From: Diphasiastrum complanatum
Lineage: Eukaryota > Streptophyta > Lycopodiopsida > Lycopodiales > Lycopodiaceae
Assembly (NCBI GenBank): GCA_029204225.1
Contig: CM055110.1
Location: 36,843,065 to 36,907,064 of the forward strand
DNA: 64,000 nucleotides
Reading direction: 5' to 3'
The number at the start of each line of letters is the position of its first letter. Position 1 is the stretch's first letter. Made by a program: the position numbers and the translations under genes. The notes beneath the pieces are model-generated. The model was not told the DNA's origin. It saw only the letters and a list, made by a program, of their open reading frames with translations, and did not search any database. Positions 20,598-31,254 of this stretch are shown piece after piece.

Positions 20598-21163
20598 TTT
20601 CTTTTTCTTTTCATCAATGCCTTTTTGATAACTTTTATATCAACAACAGATTTTAAATTGTCACATCGCAACTTCTCTATGGATTCTAATATTTCTTGGT
20701 TTGAGCCCCAAAGAGTACTAATTGTAGCATTCAAATCTGATATAGCATTCTTGAGTGCATTGTTTTCAGCACTAGTGTGTTGCACATAATGATGCAATTA
20801 TTTATTTGCACGTTGCAATTATTGATTAGCAAACTGTAATTGCTGATTAAAACAAGATATGCTATGCATTCCAATATCACGCAACCTTTGACAATATCCA
20901 AGTAATTCGCTATTTTCAGCTTCACATACAAAACTGAGAAGACGGGTTACGAACTTAAAATTTGGACACAAATTAGTAGCTGGATCATTAGAATAAATTG
21001 ATCCATCCACCCATAAATCTATATTCTTATGATTATTCATTCTCAAATCTCTGACTATTGCAGCAGCATTCTCTACAACATTATTAATTTTCTTAATAAT
21101 TGGAGTGCATTCCATAGGAAGTGCAACATGCAAATGGAACATTTCCACTGTTGAAAGCCACAA
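20593..21163 (-). pseudogene. T1 gene, N-terminal coiled-coil exon
   Basis: Minus strand 21163-20819 reads MECTPIIKKINNVVENAAAI, DLRMNNHKNIDLW and NFKFVTRLLSFVCEAE; after two in-frame TAA codons (both from CAA-like contexts) it continues AENNALKNAISDLNATIST and QEILESIEKL to KALMKRKRKR. Heptad-like spacing and N/Q/L richness suggest a coiled coil. It joins the exon at 15110-15185 across element A. Function unknown. Confidence 0.45.
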
Positions 21164-21599
21164 TCCGTAAATGTTTCAAACTACAATAAGTCAAACTAAA
21201 TAGATTTAGCATACCTTTCCATTGTAATGTTTATGTCACGCTAAAAAATCGTCCCACCTCATATTTTCTTGTAAGCATACAGATATTTGAAAAGTGCTCA
21301 TTGTACTCTCACTTCAGTTTTTGCTACTCCCATTTCAGTTTTTACAGTGAGCACATCAAGATTTACAGTCTTAAAGCTCTAGCCCCAAATTTTGAAATGA
21401 GCATGCATAGAAGTTATCACATCTCATGCTTAACTAACTAATGTATGAAGTTAACCTTACCAGTTAAACATCGGACAAGGCCAAAAACTCGAAAAATGGT
21501 GACCCAAAGTTACCGGTTCACATTATCTCTCTACGTAACCTCTCTCTAAAGTGAAATTTCTTAAAGGGCCCATTTTGAGCCCATATTTTCTCTAATGTT

Positions 21600-21958
21600 G
21601 TGTACTTTTATGAAATGCCACTCTTGCTTGCCAATGAGATTTTTCCATTCCTTGAGATGACCATATGCTAAGACTTCCACTATTTCTTGCAAAGAATGTC
21701 GAATGATGCCGTAATATGTGTCGCATGACATACAAACAATATATAAATCAATACCGAAAGTATCTAAATTAATTGCACATATTTGTCTATAATAGTGTTA
21801 CACCGAAATCTTACCATATAATGTGTTATATGATCTGCTCCCCATGCACTTCGAACTGCATCCACAAATTCACTGGTTGTCTTCTGTATCATTTGTACAT
21901 CAGTATTTAAAGACTGATTTTTTGTCAAGTATTCACCATGTTGTCTAATTTTCTCCAA
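21600..21958 (-). pseudogene. Second copy of T1 C-terminal region
   Basis: Minus strand: EFVDAVRSAWGADHITHYMV (about 21880-21815) and, after a short gap, GSLSIWSSQGMEKSHWQAR (about 21690-21630). Both blocks correspond to those at 13233-13690. It lies upstream of the other T1 exons, so two copies sit head to tail or one gene was partly duplicated. Confidence 0.55.
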
Positions 21959-23529
21959 ACTACAACTTTGAGTAGCCGAGTAGAACCTAGTTCTTCAAAA
22001 TCTTGAGTTGTAGCTATCATCTCTTTTCAAATCGAATATTGAATCTTGGTTTCTTTGCCAGAATAATTTGTAAAGATCTACAAGCTTTGGATCCTCCAAT
22101 GCTCGATTTGCATGGAATATTTCCTGATTAACCTGAAAGCTTGTTGTCTTTTTTTATTTTAACATGGCCTTTATGTAAGCCTGCTTTAGAAAATACATCC
22201 TCTAATCTAGATATAGCTTGTTTCGAAGATGACTCCGGCTCCTTTTTGACCACTTGGAGTCGTATAACTGGCATAGAAATAGGTCCGTTAATAGGATCCA
22301 TTGGATTTGGCCTTTGTGGGTGGATCTCTTCCTACAATTTTTGGTGTAAATGTCCTTGTCCTTTTTTGAGTTGTTATTCTACCAAATCAATCTCATTCAC
22401 TATGCAAGTTCTAAAGTGAGGTAAAACTCATGGTAATAGTGAGTGAATCTTGTAAAAAATAGTTGATAATGATAATTGAAAGTTTGATTTACTATCTTTT
22501 ATTGTACAATTTCAGTTGTTTCTTTATTACAAATGAAATCCAGCGAGGGTTTTGCAAAGATTATTGTGAAGATCAAGCAAAATGATTAATAGTTACAACT
22601 TTGTGAAGGTTCTTTTTCTTTGTTAAAGAATTACTCATAAACGATCTAACATTTGTAGAGACTCTATTTGTGGTATCAACCTTTGCAAATATGTCTTTAG
22701 CTAGAAAATAGTAAGAAATAGCTGCATTCGGATCATCATCGAGGATTAAAAATGGCTATTTCTTTATTTTTTGAGACTTGAAAATGTTCTTTTAGTTTAA
22801 ATGCAATTCTAGATGGATGGAAATTTTACAAAGAGTTTCATGTGAGAGATGAACCTTCACAAGGTTGTGTACAACTTGGAAACTGTAAAAAATAGCTCCA
22901 CTCAAAATAATGAGAGTTTTGGATATTTCTTGACTTTTCTAATTGGACGAGGGTTCTTTTAGCTCAAGTGCAATTATGGCTGATCAAAACCTTAAAAAGG
23001 GCTTGCAATTACGTAAATAACAATGTTAGATCTTACTATCAACATTGAATATGCACATGAATGGCATCAAAGAGCTCTACAGAAGTAGTATTTGAGTACA
23101 CAATAGCGATAGTGACAATGGCATATAGTAGAACCAATATCATGTGTCACCAGCATCATGATAGATCACTACAATTTTGAGTGAAATGAATAATGTATAA
23201 AAGGAGCTACATAGCCATAAGATTTTTATGAAAATAATAGTAATAAAAGGATCAATGGCAAATCACAACTCAAATAGCGACAAAAAGTTCTTGAAGTTAA
23301 TAATTAATTATCAATGATTCATCAATTTTGTAAATACAAATATCCAACATCTAAATAGAAAACAATTCTTAATATTGCATCACACTATTCACTACATTAA
23401 ATCGATAAGTTGTTGAAGTGATCAAAACAAATATCGAATGAAATTGCAATCAATCAAACCTCTATCAAGTCAACTATATGTAACTCTAGATTGCCAACAA
23501 ATATAGCCTTAATGGATCAAATGTAACTA
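21959..23529. other. Unassigned AT-rich region
   Basis: A plus-strand frame of 92 codons at 22141-22419 has no recognised motif and may be antisense to decayed T1 sequence. The rest shows stops in all frames and no repeat structure that I can support. Confidence 0.4.
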
Positions 23530-23603
23530 CGGAATGGTCGGCGGGATTCGAGCCTGCACCTTTCTGGTGGAAGTCAACAACTGTACCCCACTAAGATGGA
23601 CCT
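23530..23603 (-). repeat. tRNA-related segment, probably SINE head
   Basis: Read on the minus strand it has a box-A-like CTTAGTGGGGTA, then GTTGACTTCCACC, and a near-perfect box B, GGCTCGAATCC (consensus GGTTCGANTCC), followed by CGCCGACCATTC. Spacing between the boxes is about 40 bases, as in tRNA genes, but acceptor and anticodon stems do not pair well and there is no clear anticodon loop. That combination fits the head of a tRNA-derived SINE better than a tRNA gene. The tail was not identified. Confidence 0.4.
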
Positions 23604-25374
23604 AAAAATTGACTATACAGCATGTCAACAACACAGAAACAATATTAAGACTTACCAATTTTCAAGAAAATCACGAGCTTCAAATGACATTGTATTTTGA
23701 TAGTGAGAGATGTATAATACTTACAAAGAAACTACGAGATTCTATACACTACACACATCCCATGACCGCTTTGTAAGACAACATACATCCCTAAATAGAT
23801 CATTCTCTAGAGTTCGGACCACATGAACAAATTAACTTCATTGGAGAGACATCAAGAGTTGGATAACAAGTCACAATTCAGATGACCCCATTTCTCATAG
23901 TGATATTATTTATTGATTAATCAATTCCAACACTTTGTGTCATAGTAATCACATAAAAACAGTTTCTAGAGGTATAAAGATAATCCACACTTGTGACATA
24001 GTAAACCAACACAAAGTATATGCATAGATCTTGATCTCTGTGTAGAACTCTGATGGCCAAGGGAAGATGAAGTTGATAAATGTGAAATCTAAGCTCGTCT
24101 GACTTGAACTGTCCTGTTGACATTATATACATGCAATGAGCAGATATGCTTTCCAGACTAAGTGCCGGCGTTAGGAGCAACAGAGTCTCCACATTCTGTG
24201 CATAATCACGGCACTGGAGCTCTATCAACTATCCATATGTGAAATGTAAAATCACAGCTTTGGAGCTCTACCAATTAATCAATGTGTCGATCTTGCCAAG
24301 ATCACTCGTTTTCCAATCAAGAAAAGCTGATCTTTCTGGTAGTGACCGAGCCTGCCCACTACCGCCGTCCTAGCAGAGAGCAGCCATTTTACAAGTGAGT
24401 GATTACCGTTGCTTTTGATGATGATATGGATCAGTGATTAATAGGCACGGTTACCTTGTATATCGTAGTAGAATGAAAGACGACTGTGGCAGTCATGGCC
24501 CATGAGTGACATAATTATCATGATTCTTCTCCTTACGTAGAAATTTGACCTGATACGTGATCAGATTAACGGGATGCAAGTACTACAGTCGCTTCAACAT
24601 ACATACAGCATAACATGGCTATGCATGGATGATGGGAGAGATGGATGCTGATCACATTCGAGAAGACTCACGAGATTATATGGATGTAGACGAGAATGTT
24701 AATGAAGGATCATGTGCCCCACCTACGCACGCCATCGCCCACATTCTCAACCAAGTGCTGGGCTTGGCAAGCGCATCAGCAAACTTGTGTGTATTTTTGG
24801 TGCGAGTGTGAGTGTATGGAGACTTGAGGGTGATGGAAACGTGCTACCTTGAATGACAACATTGATGGCTTTTAAGAAGGTAGTACACTTGGGAGAGTGA
24901 CACGCCTTTATTCCCACCATACAACTCATATACTCCTTATCAACTTTTGATTTTGCAAGATGCAGTGCCCTTCATGGGCCTCTCTTGCCTTTCAAAGATA
25001 TTCTAGAGTATGTGGCCTTGGATTGGCAAGGCAAAACTAGTGTTGCTTGAGTTTTCCTTTGATATTTGAGGTTTTTAAGTCTTGCCATTTTTGGAAAATG
25101 TTGCTCTAGACAATTTTAACTCATGATCATAATTCTTGCCACTTGAAATGTGATACTTAAATTTTGTAAGGCATGTGCCATCAAATGTATTAATTTTAGA
25201 GTGGACTTAATTAAATATTATAGATATGCAAGTCCATATATTGCTATGCATTTTGCCATGCTTAAGGTAATAATACTTGAGAAATTAGATGGATGACCTC
25301 TCACACATAACCTAGGGTTGTATATGAAGAAACAAAGTGTTTCTATTACTAAAGTTCTGCTAGCTCTCGACTCC
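23604..25374. other. Unassigned region
   Basis: A 103-codon minus-strand frame (24228-23917) starts MIELQCRDYAQNVE and has no recognisable domain. The rest has no coding or repeat signal I can support. Confidence 0.4.
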
Positions 25375-25565
25375 CAACCTAATGAATATCTCGAAGTCAA
25401 ATACCTCGAAGTCGAAGACCTCGAAAAAGAAGATCTCGAAGACCTCGAAAACAAAGATCTCGAAGACGAAATGCTCGCGAACAACAGGAGCTCAGCCGAA
25501 GGTCAAACGACGCGAAATGAAAATATTCGAGACACCCGAAGGTCGAATACTTTCAACTCTTCACG
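25375..25565 (+). repeat. Array of CTCGAAG-type words
   Basis: About ten copies of CTCGAAGNC/CTCGAAAAN words between 25387 and 25475, followed by looser GAAGGTC and CGCGAA words to 25545. The apparent protein (runs of E, D, L, K) is a by-product of the word repeat. What follows (25620-26080) resembles an LTR, so the array may lie in an LTR U3 region, but no second LTR was seen. Confidence 0.6.
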
Positions 25566-25626
25566 CTCCAAAAGACCAGGAAGATCAAACAAGTACCGTG
25601 AAGTACAGTTTCCTGATATGATATGA

Positions 25627-25634
25627 TGACGTCA
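25627..25634. promoter_or_regulatory. TGACGTCA palindrome
   Basis: Perfect 8-base palindrome with an ACGT core, the consensus for CRE/TGA-type bZIP factors in plants. It sits directly downstream of the CTCGAAG array. One such site can occur by chance. Confidence 0.3.
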
Positions 25635-25639
25635 GTAGA

Positions 25640-26870
25640 AGAACGTTAGAACGTGGCTAATCCACCATTCATGTAATCTATGATTAGTTTTAGATTGTTT
25701 AATCTATCTAATCAAGATATTGCTCTGAATATATGCAGTTGCTGACGCACCATACACATACATATAGATAGAAAATACAGAATAGAGAAGTCCGCCAATG
25801 AGCGAGACATGGTAAATAGGATCCACAGAGATCCAAGGAGTCCGCTAGTAAGCAAGACACTGTTCGTGGGAGAACATCGCTTCTCTCATGCCAATGCGCT
25901 GTGTGGGTCTGTCACACAGTGCTTAAACCAAGAGGATCAATAGATGATGTTGTAATTGTTATGCACATATCATTCTAAATTGTCTGATCTTGATTAAATT
26001 ATTGTTTGCTCATTGTTCGTGTATCTCATTCGCCTGTTTTATCTATTCCACACATAGGTTCAATCTTGTTGAATGCTGAATTAACTTAAACGTAGGTCGG
26101 CAATGTTTGTCTACATTCTGGAGGATTGTAGGAATGATATAGCAGGCAGTGACCAACAATCATATCCGAAGTCCATCCGAATTTATTCGCGTTTCATTTG
26201 TTTCGATTCTCATCAGTATATAGTTTCCTTTCTCTTCTTTTTCTCTTGGTCTTCTTATGTTGCATTGTTCAATTTAGATTTTGACCTAGGCCTATTTTCC
26301 TACCGTTGACTCTAAATAGCTAGCATGCTCACAGATTAACAAAGAGACCAAATGACCTTAATTGTGACAAAATCTCTACGCGTCATAACTTAAATATTCA
26401 AACTATTTAGAGGCTCTTGATATCATTCATTTTCTTTGCCCTCACCATGCCCCATCAATACATTTTTGCATGGTGTATTATAAACTTATGAACCGATCTT
26501 GTATTTGCTAAATGTAACTTTTTACAAACATTGTGAAAAATATGGGCTCTCATGAGATAAAGCATCTTCACAATGTCTAGATTTTCAATATTTTCTTGAA
26601 TTGATCATGCATTCAACTTATTGACTCTTCTGTATTCTTAAACCTAAAGTTTGGAATCCTCTAAATAATTTTTAGAGCATAGGCTAGATGTGAATTGTAC
26701 ATAGTTTAGTATAAAAATTTGGGAAGTAAAGGGCAACATTCACTCTAAAGGACTTATGTTTCTCCCATAGTGGCAAACTTATGAAGATGATGGGAACAAT
26801 ACTCCTAAAGTTTTACTGTTTAAACTCCATCTTGATACTTGCATTGTAGTAGGCAAGCTAAACTCAATAT
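25640..26870. other. LTR-like and unassigned sequence
   Basis: 25640-26080 is rich in short direct repeats (GTCCGCCAATGAGCGAGACA and a variant at about 25845) and may be promoter and U5 of a lost LTR element. Beyond 26100 only a 68-codon frame without motif is present. Confidence 0.3.
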
Positions 26871-26879
26871 GTGAGTTAA

Positions 26880-27230
26880 TATTATCCTCTTGAATCACCA
26901 CAATAGAAACAATGACTCCATACATTTTATCCATGTTTATGTCAATATACATTTGTTTTATGATCATGTATGCCTTAAAAGAGCTTGGAAAGTATGAACT
27001 AGAGCAAAGCCTTGTCAAATTGACACAATATTATTATCTTGTAGTACTATACATACATGATAGTATCATCTTCAATCACTAGATTAGAGAGAGCAATTTC
27101 ATGATGCATTTCATCCTTGTTCATGTCATACTTTTATGTTAGGTTCGTGTACGCCTTTAAAAAGCATGGAAGGTATGAACCTGAGAAAATTGCCTTCTAG
27201 AATCACTACAAATGCAACAATATCATCTCA
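26880..27230. repeat. Diverged tandem repeat of about 175 bp
   Basis: ATGTATGCCTTAAAAGAGCT then GGAAAGTATGAAC at about 26966-27000 recurs as GTGTACGCCTTTAAAAAGCA then GGAAGGTATGAAC at about 27148-27180, with matching upstream TTCATCC-TGTT-ATGTCA blocks. Two units and the start of a third (27190) are visible. Confidence 0.6.
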
Positions 27231-28257
27231 AAAAGATCAATTAAAGCTCACAACTATATCTACGGAAGCACGAAGAATCAGGTAGAGTTATTCACAATGG
27301 CATAGAAGGCATATGGTCAAACTCGGGCTACTGTGTAATGACATTCTAGAGTCTTTTGTTCCAAACTCTAAGAACTTGGCTTGGCCATATTTGTGAAATT
27401 GTATATAACAACCATGTATAGTTGTTGATAACCTTAATATTGTGAGGTAGCTCATACATTGTTGCACTACCATGGGCGAATTGAGCACCATTCAAAAACA
27501 AAAACAAAATCTCACAACTATTGGGTTAACATTCTGTCTACAGGTTCTAGGTGAGAGAACATAATTTATCAAAATGACTAGATAATATTGTGGAATTGAT
27601 TTGCCATATCATAAGAAATAACACTAAAGAAACAAAAAGATATTGGCAAATATGTAATTATCACCTTTGTTGCAAGGTTTTTTAAAAAGGCACTTCATCT
27701 TGAAATGATGCTTAAAAATTTTAAACAAGCCTTTGGAGAGAGAGGTATTGCAAGAGATATTTGGACAAGTTGTTACATGTGGTTTACAAAGACTATTGCA
27801 ACATATACATCTAGTAAATTAGGTAGTTGGAGGTCAAGATCAATGCCACAAATTTGAAGATTTTTAGAAGAAAAAAATTACTTAATGAATCATCCAGGAC
27901 CGCAAATTCCCTAGATTGGACCACATAAGTAGATGTCCAACTTAATCTACTACTTTGTCATTCTTTTACGAGTTCATCAATCAGTTTTCATGCCATTAGA
28001 CATGGTAAAACAATCAATAGAATTCAAAAAGTGTACTCATGAGATTTTTGGACACATTCAATATTTTGATGTCTTTTTTGTTGATCTTGTCTAACACAAT
28101 TTGTTTCAATGCAAGTATTTTAGAGAATGGTTGGAGCCTTATTATATAATTCTAGATATAGTAAGGTCATGATTGTGTTTAGTACACAAGCATACAATAA
28201 AATTTTCTTGGTGTCTATAGTAGGTGGGAACTTATTCATCCAAATATGACATATCTT
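27231..28257. other. Unassigned AT-rich region
   Basis: No open frame of note, no motif and no clear repeat. Confidence 0.5.
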
Positions 28258-28455
28258 ATATTATGTGATATATTGGCACTTGAACGTAGATTTGGAGGTT
28301 GGAATACCAAATGTTTTAGACTCTATCTTCTATAATATGAATCTTTTGCTTCATATATTATGTGATATATTGATGGTTGAACATAAATTTGGAGGTTTTG
28401 AATACCAAATGTTTTACACACTATCTTCTACAATATGAATCTTTTGCTTCAAAGA
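28258..28455. repeat. Tandem duplication of about 103 bp
   Basis: TTATGTGATATATTG ... GGAGGTT ... AATACCAAATGTTTTA ... CTATCTTCTA-AATATGAATCTTTTGCTTC occurs twice, head to tail, with about ten differences. Confidence 0.8.
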
Positions 28456-29469
28456 CATATCCATTTTTTATATAGATTTTTGGATTTTACTTTTGTGAAG
28501 CATCATTATCAAGATGCCAAACTCTTGTAGGTCTAAGGCTTTAGTACATTTGTGTGAACTCTCTCACTAAATTCACATTCATCTCCTTTCACTTTTGTTG
28601 ACAATAACATAATAACACATAGTAGGAACAAAAAGCATGGAATGAAAATTAAGTAAACCAGATGTTGCTTGCACAAACCATGATTGCATTAAAAAGAACA
28701 TAGATAAGAAAAGAAAAACTTCTCATGCATACTTCTTTAAATATTTGCAAATAGCAGCTAGTTTCCAAATATCAAACTTTTATTCAAAAGTCTTCACTAA
28801 TGCTTTGAAATCATAAATCAAAACTAATTCAACCTCTTATTGGTCAATATCCTATCTCAAATACATGAGTGCAATGACATATAGAAGGTCACTTCTAGAA
28901 TGAGTAAATGAATGTTTTTTTTCTCTCTTCAAGTACATACATAGGTTTTGTAGCTTTTGAGCATTCCTCTTGGTTGTTCTTGTTTTTCTTTCTAGAAACA
29001 TGCTTACATTCTCTCAAGTTTTAATTGACGTCCAATATTATACTCCAATATGATTTATATCATATTTATTATTGGCTCAAAGGTTGAGCTTGGTTTTTTT
29101 GGTCTTGTATCTTTTATTTTTTGTCGTTAATTTTCTCTTAATTTTCATCATGTATGAGCTTATTGACCAATTTTGTACAATTCAAATAAAATTGAATGAT
29201 GAATTTTGCGTATTGTCATTTACGAATAAAAATGATAGGTGTAAAAACATGTACACAAGTGTCTGTAAACATGGAAAGGCTAGTTATAGAGCCAAAACAC
29301 TAGCTAGAACTATCTAATTCCTCCTCATCATCTCTGTCATGTGGACCTTGTTGTTCTTGCATGCGCAAGACACATGAATTAGTCTTCCGAACAATCATAT
29401 GGGAGTGAGAGAGAATAGCAAGTTTAAAGAACATAACATGGATTTCATGTCATACCTGAGGAGCAGCAT
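28456..29469. other. Unassigned AT-rich region
   Basis: A plus-strand frame of 81 codons at 29072-29317 begins with a hydrophobic run but has no homologue I recognise. Nothing else stands out. Confidence 0.4.
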
Positions 29470-30036
29470 CCCAGTTTATACGCACGCCCTTTGCCTAGAA
29501 TATTTGAGGTAATTGGGCATTGGTTGTCCTGGATCGTGCAACTTCCAACAGTGTGTGATTCTTCCACTCAGCTACTCCGTTTTGTTGAGGAGTGTAGCTT
29601 GTAGTAAACTGATGGTGCATGCCACATGATGATAGATAGTCCTTCATTTCATTTGATAGGTACTCTCCCCCTGAATCAGATCGTAGGGCCTTGATTTTCT
29701 GACCAGTATGATTCTCAGCATATTGTTTGAAATCTTTGAAGCAATTGAATGCTTCTAATTTGTTTCAAATGAACATAACTCTGGTAAATCGGGAGTAGTC
29801 ATCAGTGAATGTAATAAAATATAGAGTCTTACCCAAGGAAGGTACGCTCATAGGACCACATAAGTCACTATGTATCAGTGACAGAATGGACTTAGCTCTT
29901 CTGGCCTGTCCTCTTGGAAATATGGTTCTAGGTTGTTTGCCTAATAAGCAACTTTCACAGACAGATTGATCTGCTGTAGTAATAGCATTTATATTCACGT
30001 CCTTGACCATTTTGTTATGATGCATATACAAGATTG
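29470..30036 (-). pseudogene. Copia B, fragment B3 (integrase)
   Basis: Minus strand from 30036: YMHHNKMVKDVN, CESCLLGKQ, HSDLCGPM, FITFTDDYSRFTR, then after a stop near 29765 ALRSDSGGEYLSNEM and PQQNGVAEWKNHTLLE. It starts exactly where fragment B2 (45763-46394) stops in the integrase zinc region, and loses similarity near 29470. Element B is thus split, and its RT and RNase H parts are not in the window. Confidence 0.8.
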
Positions 30037-30684
30037 AGGAGCTTGATTTACCTTACCACAACTAGACCAGATATATGTTATGTTGTTGGCATTGTAAGTC
30101 AATTTATGGCAGCACCTACAGAAACACATTGGAAAGCAGCTAAACGCATTTTGCGTTATGTGAAAGGCACTTCAGAGTATGGCTTGATTTACAGGAAGCA
30201 TGATGGTTTGCCTGAGTTGTGTGGCTATGTGGATGCGGACTGGGGTGGTGACTATGATGATCATAGATCCACCACAGGATATATATTCCAGTTTTGTGGT
30301 AATTGCTTTTCCTGGTCTAGTAAGAAGCAAAGTACAAATTCTCTTTCCACCACAGAAGTAGAGTATAAGGCAATGTGTAGTGCTGCACAAGAAGCTATAT
30401 GGTTGAGACAAATCTTGGAAGAAATTGGCATAATGCAGAAAAATACCACGACTTTACATAGTGATAGTCAGAGTGGCATTCAGCTAGCAAAGAATCCAGT
30501 GTTCCATGCGAGAACTAAACACATTGAGATTCAATATCACTTTATACGTGAGAGGCTACTGAGTCGTGAAATTCATGTTCATTGTAGCGCAGAAGAACAA
30601 CTAGCTGATATTTTCACTAAGCCACTTACTAGAGAAAAGTTCGATAAATTTAGATCAAAACTTTTTGTATTTAAAGTTTGTTGA
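30037..30684 (+). pseudogene. Copia C, fragment C2 (end of RT and RNase H)
   Basis: A 216-codon plus-strand frame that begins SLIYLTTTRPDICYVVG, the block that normally follows YRQLVG in Copia RT, and continues with ADWGGDYDDHRSTTGY (RNase H Asp), STTEVEYKAM (Glu), HSDSQSGIQLAKN (Asp) and ADIFTKPL. It has no start of its own. The missing N-terminal part is C1 at 46395-49885 on the minus strand, ending YRQLV. A polypurine tract and LTR follow. Confidence 0.85.
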
Positions 30685-30728
30685 CTTTAAAGCTATGTAT
30701 ATGACTGTATAAAAAGTGACTCTACTTT

Positions 30729-30737
30729 AAGGGAGAG
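30729..30737 (+). other. Copia C polypurine tract
   Basis: AAGGGAGAG directly before the C 3' LTR. Confidence 0.75.
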
Positions 30738-31008
30738 AGTTAGAATTAAAGTTAGAATCACTGTGTTACTGTGGGTCCTATCAGTGGATAAGGATCAATT
30801 GGCCTCGCCACGAGGCAAGTCGACGGGACACGCATCCCACCAACGGCAACCTGGGTCATGCATGGGTTGCCTGAGTGAACAGCTATATGTACAGTGTAAT
30901 TTCATTTTGAGAAATACAGTTGCTATGTGAGCTTGCTGAGGAGAGTGATTTTCTATCTGTGTTACTGTGTAGCATGATCTGTGTTCCTGTGCAAAGCGAA
31001 TTCTAAGT
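30738..31008 (+). repeat. Copia C, 3' LTR (271 bp)
   Basis: Starts AGTTAGAATT and ends AATTCTAAGT. It matches the LTR at 51191-51466 (opposite strand) except for 12 substitutions and a 5-base gap, about 95.6 percent. Its limits are fixed on one side by the polypurine tract and on the other by ATTTT (31009-31013), which also borders the 5' LTR. Confidence 0.85.
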
Positions 31009-31013
31009 ATTTT
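31009..31013. repeat. Target-site duplication of Copia C, 3' side
   Basis: ATTTT; the 5' side copy is at 51467-51471, read on the minus strand. Confidence 0.65.
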
Positions 31014-31254
31014 CTCTCTTGTAAATCTCTATGTTAGCTGAATCAAGCTATGTAAGTGTTAATTTTTGAATCTATCTTTCAATCAGAATTATGTGTAGCC
31101 AGCGTTATCACGCTCAACAAGCTAAAGTTATTACTTCAAGCCATTGTACTCACTGTTGATATTTATCAAAGTGTAATTTTTATCTCACTAATGCATCATT
31201 TTTTTGCGTAAATTGTATGAATTCTTCTACATGAATATTTCTACTGCTAACTGT

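Noticed and set aside
23530-23603. A functional tRNA gene
   Set aside because: Box B is good, but acceptor and anticodon stems do not pair and no anticodon can be assigned.
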